Of a stretch of DNA of 64,000 nt, positions 53,823 through 64,000 are shown in pieces. Origin of the DNA: Ctena decussata (taxonomy: Eukaryota; Mollusca; Bivalvia; Lucinida; Lucinidae); NCBI GenBank assembly GCA_963989385.1, contig OZ022502.1, positions 5,114,501-5,178,500 of the forward strand, written 5' to 3'. The notes beneath the pieces were generated by a model. That model was not told the DNA's origin. It did not search any database and saw nothing but the letters and a program-made list of their open reading frames with translations. The translations under genes were made by a program, and so were the position numbers. Each line of letters opens with the position of its first letter. The first letter of the stretch is position 1.

Positions 53823-55364
53823 CTTAGAAGCTCGTTGATTCCTACAAGCCCGATATTATTGTTGGCATAGAAAACGGCTCAAACCTGAAGTGTATAACAG
53901 TGAATATTTCCCACCTGAGCTTGGTTTCACAGTCTACAGGGGCGACCGCATAGATCAGAAAGGGGGAGGATTCTGTTTAACTCTAAATTTATTTCAGAAT
54001 AAATGACTGAATATAAATCAGAATGTGAAAACTTGTGGGCCCAGTTGAAACTTACTGGATCCAATTTAGTCTTGATTAGAGCCTACTACAAGCTGTTTCA
54101 TGCTAACTGACGAACTGTCCAAAACTATGCAAAAGGGCAAGCAGACTGACCTGATTTTATTAGATTTTAGTCAAGCTTTTGATAGAGTGGCCAATGAAAA
54201 ACTCCTCCGAAAATTGCATCACTATGGTATCAGAGGAGATACTTTAAAATAAATAAAGGACTTTTTTAGATACATGTAACAGGAAGCAAGCAGTGGTAAA
54301 AAATGGAGTAAATTCAAATTGTGTCTTTGTCTCCTCTGGCGTTCCACAGGGCTCAGTTCTCGGACCAATCCTTTTCTCGTGTACATCAATGACCTGCCAG
54401 TCTGAGAGCAGGTCAAATTAAGAGTAAAACTCTTTACTGATGACACTGCAATGCATCTTGTTCTCTGCTCCCAGGCCAGGTTTTCCAAAATGACCTACTT
54501 AGGCTTGAAAAATGGTAAAAAGATGTGGGATATGAATTTTAATTCCTCCAAATGTTAGGTCCTTCATGTTACTCGTCTTAAAAACCCCATTCATGAAACT
54601 GAGTTGGAAAGAGTTTTATCTGCAAAATATCTAGGGGTCACCATTTCGGACGACCTATAATGGAGTACTCATATTGATAACATATTAACCAAGAGTGCTA
54701 ATCAAACTCTTGGCTTCCGTAAAAGAAATATTCGGGTCCATAATAAGGACCTGAAATCTGTAGCACTGGTTAGGCCGCAGTAGGAGTATGCTTCAACGGT
54801 ATGGTCCCCACACTGTCACTGATACTCAAAAAGTGTAAGCAGTCCAAAGACGGACTGCCAGGTGGTTGTATAGAGATTGTAGATACTTCCAGCGTCACTG
54901 CCATGCTGAAGGACCTAAACTATGACCCCTCCCCCCACCCCCTCCCCCTACGGACCAACGACCAACGGCGTGTAGACAGCCGTCTTGTAATGCTGCATGA
55001 GGTCACATATGACCTTAATATAATTCCCGCATCCCAGTACCTCCCACGAAATACTATATCCAGCCACTTTCATACAGATAGATTCCCACTCTTAAAGACA
55101 TTTACAGGTTCACATTTTCCCCAAGGTCCATTATTAATTGGAATGCCCTACCAGCCCATATACCGGTCCTTCCCACCTTGACGCAGTTCAGAAGTGGTGT
55201 TTGCCAGATAATCCATATCTCTCCCTGAACATCAGCTTCTGTTTTTATCTCTTAAATCTTGCACTCTACAAACCCATTTTAACTCTTTTATTTTATTTAT
55301 TTATGTCAGCTAACCCCCTTCAGCACTTGGTTTACTGGAAGCAGTCTGACGAACCCCTCGGGGG

Positions 55365-55450
<86 letters not shown>
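53823..55450 (+). pseudogene. Decayed CR1-like LINE with GATA tail
   Basis: Endonuclease remains at about 53830-54090 (KPDIIVG, GGGFCL), a deletion near 54095, then RT motifs LILLDFSQAFDRV (about 54150), SSGVPQGSVLGPILF (about 54335) and FTDDTAMH (about 54432, FxDD with Thr at the second position), then the C-terminal region with NWNALP. Many stops and frameshifts. It ends in a GATA microsatellite (55369-55450). Confidence 0.85.
55369..55450 (+). repeat. GATA microsatellite, LINE tail
   Basis: About twenty GATA units with one break at 55401, directly after LINE-derived sequence. Confidence 0.9.
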
Positions 55451-57182
55451 CGGCTCTAAATGAAAGCTCACAACATGTGTATGTTTGTATGGTGAGCTAT
55501 GCAATATAATTCGGTTCGATCCTCGGCCGAGGCGTCTAAAATTTTAAAAGGCCTGTCAAAAAATTATGCTAACGTAAATAACCTGCATGTGCATTAGAAT
55601 TCCTTAAGTCTCATGTTCGTTTATTCTTGTACTCCTGAGAATTCAAAGACGATTTCAATATGGAGTTGGAGAATGTCACAGGGTATAGGTATAGTATACA
55701 TTTGTACGGCCTTGTGTACTATCCGGCTTTCGTAGCGACGTGGTAGAGTGTTTGCCTTTTAGATTAAGGGTTCCCGTTTTGAGCCTTGGCCCGGACGTCT
55801 GACATTCATGACACTATTGTATTAAAAATATTCCATATTTGTAAAGAAACACCTCCGCAAAATATTTTGTCAATAGAATATTGTATTTACGAGCGTTATG
55901 AAGAATGCAATAAATTTTCCTCATCACGTGATTTTAGCACTATAAAGTAGGTTACAACACGCATTCTTACTGGCATTTCAACGGAGTTTTGTGAGAAATA
56001 ATGTCTACACATGTAAGTTTTTCTAAATAATATGACTTATTTATGTTTCGATCCGCAAGTATTCTAAAACAATTGCACCATAATTGATTTGTTAAGGAAA
56101 ATTTTAGGGAAAAGCGCATATTCTAAAAAAGGTCAACTCCGAAAGAATAAAAATGCTCCTAGGTGAGCAAGATTTTCCTTTAACAGTTGACCCAAGTTAG
56201 ACAAACATGAAAACGGTGGTGCCGCTTCCTGAGAAAGCAAATGATTGTACCCGAAATCTACGAGAATCTTTGTATGAGGGCGACTTTTGCCTTGTTAGCT
56301 CACCTCAGCCAAAGGCTCGCAGGTGGGCTAATGGCATAGGCAGGCATCCGTCGTCCGTCCGTCAATATTTTCAAACGACATCTCTGAAACTACAAGGCCC
56401 ATTGTTACCAAATTGAAGCGTCTATAGGCAGGGGGAACCAATAAACTGATTTTATTTTTACCCAAATCGCTTCAGAACTTTGGTTGCTATAGCAACTTAA
56501 AGTTTCCATTGACTTGTAGGGGAAAATTGAAAAATTGCCTTTATTGCTATGTCACTGCAGATATTTTGACAAAACTTTTATAGAAATGTTCCTTGAGTAG
56601 TCCTCTATCAACCACATTTATGACATTTATGCAAATTGTACAATTTGGCTGGTTGTCATGGCACCCGAATATTTCAATGCCCAAATTGACCTCAGCTTTG
56701 ATTTAGCTGCAGTGGCTTGCCCAATTCTTCAGATTACTTTCATTTCTAGCCGTCGTCTAAGACAATCACACCAGAGTAATTGAACTATATTTTAGTTACC
56801 AAGTTCTCTCAGTTTCGCTTTCGGATTTTATAAGCGCTATTTGCTTGCAGTTTGATCGTTTCAGCACTTGTCGTCATTATATAATTTGTGTAGGGTTTGT
56901 CGAGACTAAAACTAGGACTTCAGGTTCCTGCTTCTTCCCAGCAAGAGCACAGATGACTTTGGCAAACCGCATGTTGGTAATAGTTCTGCCACCTATGCTT
57001 ACCTTTTCATCATGTTACTCCAGATGGCAATCGTGTCAAGACAAAATGCTGAAGAGGGTAGACGAGAAGAATCATCCTTGCCTAACCGCTAAAGTTGTTC
57101 TGTACCATTCTCCAATGCTGCCATTTCTTTTGATTGCACTTGCAGCTTTGTCATAGAAGTGCTTAAATCGGAGAACTAAAGG
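55451..57182. other. Repeat-rich sequence without supported gene
   Basis: It holds a degenerate tRNA-like stretch at about 55725-55795, a hairpin near 56130-56175 and an AGCTCACCT..AGG(T)GGGCTAATG repeat near 56298-56400 with a CCGTCCGTCC word. A 103-codon ORF at 56845-57156 shows no family features. Confidence 0.4.
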
Positions 57183-58621
57183 GGGTATCAATAAGGTGGG
57201 TTTTCTGCATCCTACCAAAGTTTCCTTTTTTTAACTGATGGTATACACCAATGTGTCTAGTTAATTGGACCATATATGACTTTGGTCGGAAAGCCCTACT
57301 TACTGTGCTATGGGTCCACAGAAGTGGGTGGGGTAATCCAACATAGTTTTAGCCTGTCTTATAAAAACATTTTTAATTGGTAGAAGAGTACAGCAGACAG
57401 ACAGGATTTAATAAAATGATTAATAGAACATCTAAACATCTAAACTATATTTCTATATCATTTTATTTGGTTTAATTTGAACATATGTTGTTAAAAAAGT
57501 CTTCCTTTGACATTGAGCATTTTTTTTATATTTTTGTCCTCAATTTTCAATATTTCTTGGCATTATTGTTAAATAAACAGACCAGTTTTCATCAAACTCA
57601 TGTCAAGGAAGCACCCTGGCCAGGACATTTGGATGGTGTGACCAGAATTTTACAATGACCTAGTTTTCACGGTCCACTGAACACATAAACTTGCTTGGAA
57701 GATGGTTTTTCATTTGATTTTGACCTAGAATTACGAAACTTTGGTCAAATTACTATCTTAACTGCTATATAATGCCCCACGCCCACGCCACTAAATGTGA
57801 GGGAATAGATATTGGCTTCAGAGCGGATCTCGTTGGCATCTGCATCGGTGTATGTGTCACATATCAAGTCTTTCTGTGACCTTGAAAACAAGGTCAAGGT
57901 CATCAAAATTTGACCTTGACCTTGTTTCCAATGTCAAAGAAGGACTTAATATGTGGCACAGACACAGATGCAGACGCCAAGGAGATCCGAACTGAAGCCA
58001 ATATGTATCCTCCCGCCTTTAGTGGCGGGGGTGTAGGGCATAATATAGCAGTTAAAATAGTAATTTGACCAAAGTTTCGTAATTCTAGGTCATAATCAAA
58101 TGAACAACCATCTTCGAAGCAAGTTTATGTGTTCAGTGGACCGTGTAAACTAGATCATTGTAAAATTCTGGTCACACCATCCAAATGTCCTGGCGAGGGT
58201 GCTTCCTTGACATGAGTTTGATGACAACTGGTCTGTTTATTTAACAATAATGCCAAGAAATATTGAAAATTGAGGACAAAAATTAAAAAAAATGCTCAAT
58301 GTCAAAGGAAGTCTTTTTTAATAACATATGTTCAAATTAAACCAAATAAAATGATATAGAAATATAGTTTAGATGTTCTGTTAATCATTTTATTAAATCC
58401 TGTCTGTCTGCTTTACTCTTCTACCAAATGAAAATGTTTTTACAAGACAGGCTAAAACCATTTTGGATTACCCCACCCACTTCTGTGGACCCATAGCTCA
58501 GTAAGTAGGGCTTTCCGACCAAAGTCAAATGTAGTCCAATAAACAAGACACATTGGAGTATACCATCAGTTAAAAAAAGAAAACTTTGGTAGGATGCAGA
58601 AAAAACACCTTATTGATACCC
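57183..58621. repeat. 1.44-kb palindrome (foldback element), arms of about 715 bp
   Basis: GGGTATCAATAAGGTG at 57183-57198 is mirrored as CACCTTATTGATACCC at 58606-58621, and the sequence stays inversely complementary inward to a centre near 57903 (AAGGTCAAGGTCAT..TTTGACCTTGACCTT). Scattered mismatches show it is not an assembly mirror. No transposase. A transcript would form a very long hairpin RNA. Confidence 0.93.
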
Positions 58622-58829
58622 GCCTTTGCATTCATACCATAAGGCCGCAAGCCATACCCTCCCTCATATCTCTGAAGACAAAATTTACTGATGTGAATGT
58701 AATTTTCACGAAGCATATTAACGGTGAGGACATTTCTGTGGCGTACTTTCCGACTATGGACCCAGCTTTTTCTTCGGCGACTATTTCCTCAGTTAAAGGG
58801 GTTAAACCTGTTTAAGATAATAACGGTTC

Positions 58830-59265
58830 TATGAATCTGTAAGAGCGGTAGATTGCCCTATTCAGGGGATCGACCATTCTCCTGTTCTCCAGGTCTTTAA
58901 ACAGATCTTTGTTAAAGCATCAACTATGGTCTCATCACCAGCGTGAACAGATTCTGCTGGTATATTATTAATTCCGACAGACGCCCCCCCTTTCATTGCT
59001 GCTGTTGCAATTTCAGGTTTCTAACGAAGGATATATAAAGATCTCTAGCTGGATCTTGATTGCAGCCCAGAACGGCATTCTCGAAACAATTCACATAATT
59101 GTTTAGTTCTGAGCAACCTCTTGTTGTTGACAAATTTTTCCCAGACTTGTCTTGGATAGTTAGATTTTTCAACAACTGATATGCCCTTTTGTTTTTGTTT
59201 TTGTTCAGACGTCTTTTGTATCTCATTGCATTGCATGGAACATCTATCCATTCTTCTTCTGCTTT
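58830..59265 (-). pseudogene. RTE-like LINE reverse-transcriptase fragment
   Basis: The minus-strand translation gives EEEWIDVPCNAMRYK, KSGKNLSTT, then INNIPAESVHAGDETIVDAL and KICLKTWRTGEW. These are the linker and the first RT block of RTE-type non-LTR elements. There is a stop near 58990 and both ends are missing. Confidence 0.7.
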
Positions 59266-59269
59266 ATTC

Positions 59270-60164
59270 AGGAGTGTCGTGGGCCTACCAAGGTACCCAT
59301 TTACTGCTTTTCAGTCGCCGGCAATTTAAACCTGCGATCTTCTGCTCCATAAACAATCTTCTCTCACCACACCCACAGGCGCCTCACTATAAATGTACAA
59401 TTGAGTATCAAATATATGCATTCTGGGCCCAGTTGTTCAAAATTAACGATATCATTAGTGAACGTTTCGTTAAAATATCTCAACTACACCAATATTGAAA
59501 ATACACTTAGCTCTGAAATACTTAAATCCTTTACAAAGAGCGTCCTACCAATTACCAATTATTTGTTCCATCTCTTTCTCAAATTGTAAGGTAGATCAGA
59601 TGAAAACAGTAGCCTTTTCTCAAATATCTGACAATGTATATGGTGCATGTACACTGGTTGCATTCATTAAATACGGGTTGGGCATTTATACCTATTTTAT
59701 ATCTACAGTATATATAATACATTAAGGTGACCAAGACAGGTGTGTAAAGTGAAATGTCTTATCTGCACAGTCTGGTAGTGAGAGAAAACATGGAAATAAT
59801 TAAATAAATGCTAGGACGCTTTTCTTAATGCGTTGAAAAACCTTAAGATCTCATTACAGTTTTAGTAACGATAGTTATCTTTTAGATTTTTGCACACAAA
59901 ATTGCCTTTTGCTCTTTTTAAAGAACCCCTTTTTGACATTAAAAAGTCCTGCATTTTGGGATTCTGGTTTGTGCGAAACAACATAGGGAAGAAATCTGGT
60001 TAGTTTTAGGAAGATCTGTTGTATTTTCAGCATTTTATGCAGATTTTTGTCTCCGCCCCAAATCAGGGATTATCTACCATTATCATAAATGTCCTTGAAA
60101 TATGCAACATGATCCAAATTCATTCAATGCTTTATGATTTTCTATTCTAACTTAGTCTATTAAA
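59270..60164. other. Intergenic, no gene seen
   Basis: It includes a partial GGGCCCAGTTGTTCAAA repeat (59424-59500) related to repeats at 36386-36545 and 44560-44618. Confidence 0.4.
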
Positions 60165-60396
60165 TGAGCCGCGACACAACAGAACAAAGTGCCATGCGGG
60201 CCAAGCAAAGACTCGGATCAGCCTGGGGACCCGTCCAGTCAAATCAGAGTTTTTACTGTGTTGTTCCCTTTAAGGATAGCAAAGCTAGCATCATGCGAAC
60301 AGTGAAGACTCTGATCAGACTGGCAGACGCCAAGCCTGATCTGAGTCTTTGCGTGGCGAATATGCCGCTTTGGTTGTTTTGTCATGTCGTGGCTCA
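60165..60396. mobile_element. MITE of the GAGCCGCGACA family, copy 3
   Basis: TGAGCCGCGACA at the left and TGTCGTGGCTCA at the right. Internal ACTCGGATCAGCCTGG and CTGATCTGAGTC arms. This is the best-preserved copy for end definition. Confidence 0.8.
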
Positions 60397-60532
60397 TTCA
60401 TAACTAACCGCCGCGGTTTCCTATGTACCACTTCATGGCGTCTTACCGTTTGAAGACTAAGAACTGGGACAGACACTTGTGAGCAGACAGTGCAAGTCCA
60501 GCCCCAGGGTTTATAAAGCTTAAGTACATTCT

Positions 60533-60730
60533 CAAACTCAAAATAAAGCTCACTGATTGGCTGCTTCCAAGCGTATGCTCAGAAGAAGCCAATCAGTGTT
60601 CTTTATTTTGAGTTTGAGATTATATGCTCGGAAGCAGCCAATCGGTGTGCTTTATTTTGTGTTTGAGATTATTCTCAAGTTTTATATCCTCGAAACCAGC
60701 TCAAGTTTTATATCCTCGAAACCAGCTCAG
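60533..60730. repeat. Inverted and direct repeats around CTTTATTTTGAGTTTGAG
   Basis: CTCAAACTCAAAATAAAG at 60533-60550 is mirrored at 60602-60619, and the GAAGCAGCCAATC arm is repeated directly. A short direct duplication of CTCAAGTTTTATATCCTCG lies at 60673-60712. Confidence 0.75.
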
Positions 60731-62030
60731 AGCAGTCAGATAAGAAAATACACTGCTTTTGTTCCATCTGCATCCTCTGAATCCACTGTAAAAAAAAAAT
60801 GTTCCATTTACGGACAATCACGGTAATTATTATAGCTGTTCCAATTTTTAGAATTTTTAAATTTTTAAGGTCCTAAAGATAAAGTTTGCAATAGTGACTT
60901 TTAAGTTTTTTTCTTGTTTCTTAAAGAATTAAACGCTGGAATTTGGAACTCTACAGAATAATCGTATTTCCATTCTGTACTTCTAAACATCTGAATCTTC
61001 ATTAATTTTTGATAACTTGCTTTTGATGATGGTTTAACAATTACTTACGGGTGTGCTGTGACAGCGGGCATTTTGAATCTATGCACAAAAACAGACCATG
61101 CACTAAAACCTTTACTTGCGCTACTTTATTTTATTCGACGCTCGAGTCAAATGCTGGTGCCATAATAGAAATACAGTCAAACCTGTCTTAAGCAAGCACC
61201 AAAGGGAAAGGAAAACATTGCTTACTTAAGGCAAGTGATTGCTTAAAAAGATTTCTTCGGGATACAATATATTGGCTTTTCAAACAGGATTTTCGTTTAA
61301 AAGAGATGGCCTTTAAAACAGCTTATTAATAACTGCAAAAACTGTGCCAACAAGTTATGAATATTGCTTGTTTAAGTCAAATTTGGTATATATCTCCATC
61401 ATATTAAAATTTATTTAAGATGTCGTTAATTGGCGTTTTCCAAAAATGACATATTGTCATTTTCAGCACGACTTAACGAAGCAAATAAGTGCTTATGCAA
61501 TACCCTTCATGTGCGATAGGGTGCACGTGTTTTTTGGGGTTTTTTTTTTCTGACAGTGTAGCTGATCTCATTTTATATACCTTTATTTAAGTCAAGCTCC
61601 CATAAGTCGCTCAAAATTGTTTTCTGGCCATTCTTGAATTGTTTGGACTACTGACAATTTCAGAACGGTATTTTAGTTTTCCCAATTTTCCAAGTGGCTT
61701 AATTAAACTTACAATTATTGAAATGAACACTTCATCAATTGCAAATTACAAAACGATAGTGTGTATTAGGGTTTAAATAATTAAAAGTTGTCAACCGTCA
61801 AGTTCTTTTTTTTTCTTGTGGCTTATTATATACCAGAGGTGAGGCATGATGTGATATTTTGTGGTCTTTTATGACTGAAAATAAAAGAATAAAACAGACA
61901 AACAATACAAAATAGAACAACCGCTGTAACAAAAATGCCGTAACTAAAAAACTGAGAATAGCAAAATGTATAATAGTGCCGTTGAAAAATTAAAAAAAAA
62001 TAATAACTATATTCAGCTTTCTTTCGTTTT
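60731..62030. other. Intergenic or intron upstream of the DyP/glycyl-radical exon
   Basis: AT-rich. No upstream exon or promoter can be supported. It ends in the pyrimidine-rich TTTCTTTCGTTTTAG acceptor. Confidence 0.4.
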
Positions 62031-62032
62031 AG

Positions 62033-64000
62033 ACCCAGTGGTCGCCGCTTATTGATTCCGGGTTTTTGCCTCCAGAGCCTTCAAACTACAGTAGCTTACT
62101 TCATGCACAACGTGGCCTTTTTGACTCCCTTACCAAGTATGGAAAGTTCGTAACCATAAAGCAAAACGTCATTAAAAGACCTGATCAGCTGGAAAATGCA
62201 CTGCACTGTTTTCGTTGGTTGTACAACTCTGCCATACATACAAATCAGAAATCTAGAACACGTATCTTAATTGCAGTGGCTCCACATCTATGGGCCAAAT
62301 GGAAAAAGAATACCGACGGATCTGAACCTGTTCTAGAATCACGACCTGATAGACCTTTTCTACTAGAAAATTCTGGCAAATTCTTGAATACCAATGATGA
62401 TATCTTCTTTTATATTAAATCAGATGAAAAATTGGAAGCAGACAGGATCCTAAATGAGCTTAAATGTGGCCTGAATGATCATTTAGATGATGTGACAGTC
62501 ACTGAATCAAATGCATATGGAAACGCGCTTTTGATAAATGGCTGCTTTAGAGAGGGCCTGGCTAATCCAGTAGACCATGAAACTGTCGACAAACTCATAT
62601 TGGTTGGAGAAAACGGAAAAGGTCGATCTGGTTCTACATACATGTTCACACAGAAGTTCAAGTTCAACTGGCAGATTCTTGGAACAAAATCTCTGTTGGC
62701 GAAGGAAAACATGTTTGGCAGGAGAATGTTTGATCTAGGCATAATACCCGACAACGACGAAGGCAGTCACATTAGAAGGGCACATAAGGTTACAAGTTTC
62801 CCCCCACCGTGCAATGTGCTAAAGGGATACAGTCGTATTTTCAGAGTGATTATGCCATACGGAGAAGTCAAAGGACACCCAGGAAGAGAAGAAGGAGCTT
62901 TTCATGTTTCGTTAGCACAATCAACATCTGTATTCCATGACATTTTTCAGAACATGGTAGGAAACACCAAAGGTGTGACAAACGATGCGCTGATGGAAAT
63001 GGTATCTGCGGAAGAAGGCACCTACTGGTACGTACCTAGTATGGAAGAACTTAGTTTAGAGACAGAGGGAATCTGCCGGGTTGACCTTGATACACAGTGG
63101 AAGATAAAAAGAGGAAATGAGTACATATTCTACAATCACCGTCAATACTTACATTACATGGAAAAAGGAAAGTACAAAGCTGACGACGTTCCATCATGTC
63201 GGACTCGTCGCATTTTGCAATATACGTTCGAGCAGTGGAATCATAACTGGCTAAAGAAAATTGAATTACCCGTTTTCCCCTCGTTATCTGAAACGGTCAG
63301 TACCGATAAGGAAGAACGTTTATTGCGTGGGTGTATCCCACTTCGGAAAGGATTAGCAATAAAAAAGACATTAGGAGAGGTCATTACGACAAGTGACGTG
63401 CGTAGTAAAATACACAGTCCTTCACAGCTTTATGGTTGGAAAGCGGATCTTTTCAATATTCATCCAGATGAAATCATAGTTGGACACATGCAAAAAAGTA
63501 TGGGACTTGGATTAGGAAGACAGGTCATGAGATATCTGACAGATGAGGAGAGAGATAAGTTCTTTTTGAAGGGACTGAGCGAAGTGTCTGGCTGTGGTCA
63601 TGTAATACCTGATTATGAAAAGTTGCTTCGTTTAGGAATTTCGGGGCTTATTGAAGATATCAGTGAGAGAAGACGAGTCCCAGGTCTCGAAAAGGAAGAG
63701 TTGGAATTTTACAGATCATGTATTCTGGCACTTCAAGGTGTAAAAATGTATATCTTAAATTACTACAATCTTGCAGATTACCTTACAGAATTGGCGGATG
63801 AGTACAACGAGGATCAGAGGCGAAATTTTAGAGATATTGCTGGCAGAATGAAACAGTTATCTGAAGGTGTGCCTAGAAATCTTGCAGAAGCAGCGCAGCT
63901 TATCTTCTCAATGCACTGCTGTCTTCATCTGACTGGCGAACCAGTGTCTGTTGGTAGACTGGATCAGATCTTAGCCCCTTTTGTGGACGTAGCCAAGATT
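62033..64000 (+). CDS. DyP-type peroxidase / glycyl radical enzyme fusion, large internal exon (runs off window)
   Basis: After acceptor TTTCGTTTTAG the frame is open for 656 codons to the window end; no start or stop is inside. Residues about 70-345 look like a DyP-type heme peroxidase: GSTYMFTQKF, MFGRRMFD, then SHIRRAHK (candidate axial His246) and SRIFRVIMPYG (candidate distal Arg271). The usual GxxDG acidic motif appears as CFREGLANP (Glu174 for Asp). Residues about 420-656 match the N-terminal half of glycyl radical enzymes (pyruvate formate-lyase superfamily): IHPDEIIVGH (476 on), GCGHVIPDYEKLLRLGISGL (520 on), VPRNLAEAAQLIF and SVGRLDQILAPF. The catalytic Cys loop and the C-terminal Gly loop would lie beyond 64000. 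Glycyl radical enzymes normally need a radical-SAM activase and no oxygen; pairing with a heme peroxidase domain is unusual. Substrate unknown. Intact codon sequence with a eukaryotic splice acceptor argues for a real host gene. Confidence 0.85.

Noticed and set aside
57183..58621. Assembly artefact (mirror join)
   Set aside because: Arms carry distributed single-base differences and small length differences, unlike a reverse-complement assembly error, which would be identical.

Overview
The window is eukaryotic nuclear DNA, AT-rich, intron-rich and heavily loaded with transposons. The repeat types (tRNA-derived SINEs with AACC tails, hairpin MITEs built on CTGATCAG/GACGCCGC arms, a Ty3-type LTR element primed by tRNA-Leu, CR1-like LINEs carrying PHD fingers and a 2A motif) point to a marine bivalve mollusc, possibly venerid-like. 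That placement is inference; nothing in the window proves the species.

The main host gene runs on the minus strand from 39869 to 4213. Seven exons joined at GT-AG sites give one uninterrupted 518-residue type II Golgi sulfotransferase of the CHST15 (GalNAc4S-6ST) family; phases agree at every junction. Its introns hold most of the window. Intron 3 (16789-35095) contains a near-intact 12.7-kb Ty3-type retrotransposon (21371-34053) in the same orientation, with two identical-length 1848-bp LTRs, gag, pol and an extra third ORF in the env position that encodes a zinc-finger, NLS-rich protein. Intron 5 (5629-15652) contains a full-length CR1-like LINE (8722-12899) with an intact 1177-residue ORF and 14-bp direct repeats at its ends, plus a SINE with an 11-bp target duplication.

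The 5' part of the sulfotransferase gene (exons 1 and 2 with flanks) is duplicated in tandem: module A lies at about 35.5-41.0 kb and module B at about 42.4-53.3 kb. Module B keeps intact exons 1B and 2B, but I find no exons 3-7 for it. Exon 2B ends in the same phase as 2A, so transcripts starting in B could splice in frame to the shared exons 3-7. Several transposons sit in one module and not the other, which gives natural empty sites and a relative order of events.

From 49.8 to 60.4 kb there are no host exons that I can support: a 438-bp palindrome, two decayed LINEs (one with a canonical DIETNPGP 2A motif and two PHD fingers), a 1.44-kb palindrome, an RTE-like RT fragment and MITEs.

At the right edge (62033-64000, plus strand) a large exon stays open for 656 codons. 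It encodes a DyP-type heme-peroxidase-like domain followed directly by the N-terminal part of a glycyl radical enzyme (pyruvate formate-lyase superfamily). This fusion in an animal genome is the most unusual item in the window. The first 3 kb hold a decayed ankyrin/SOCS-box gene and repeat-derived fragments.
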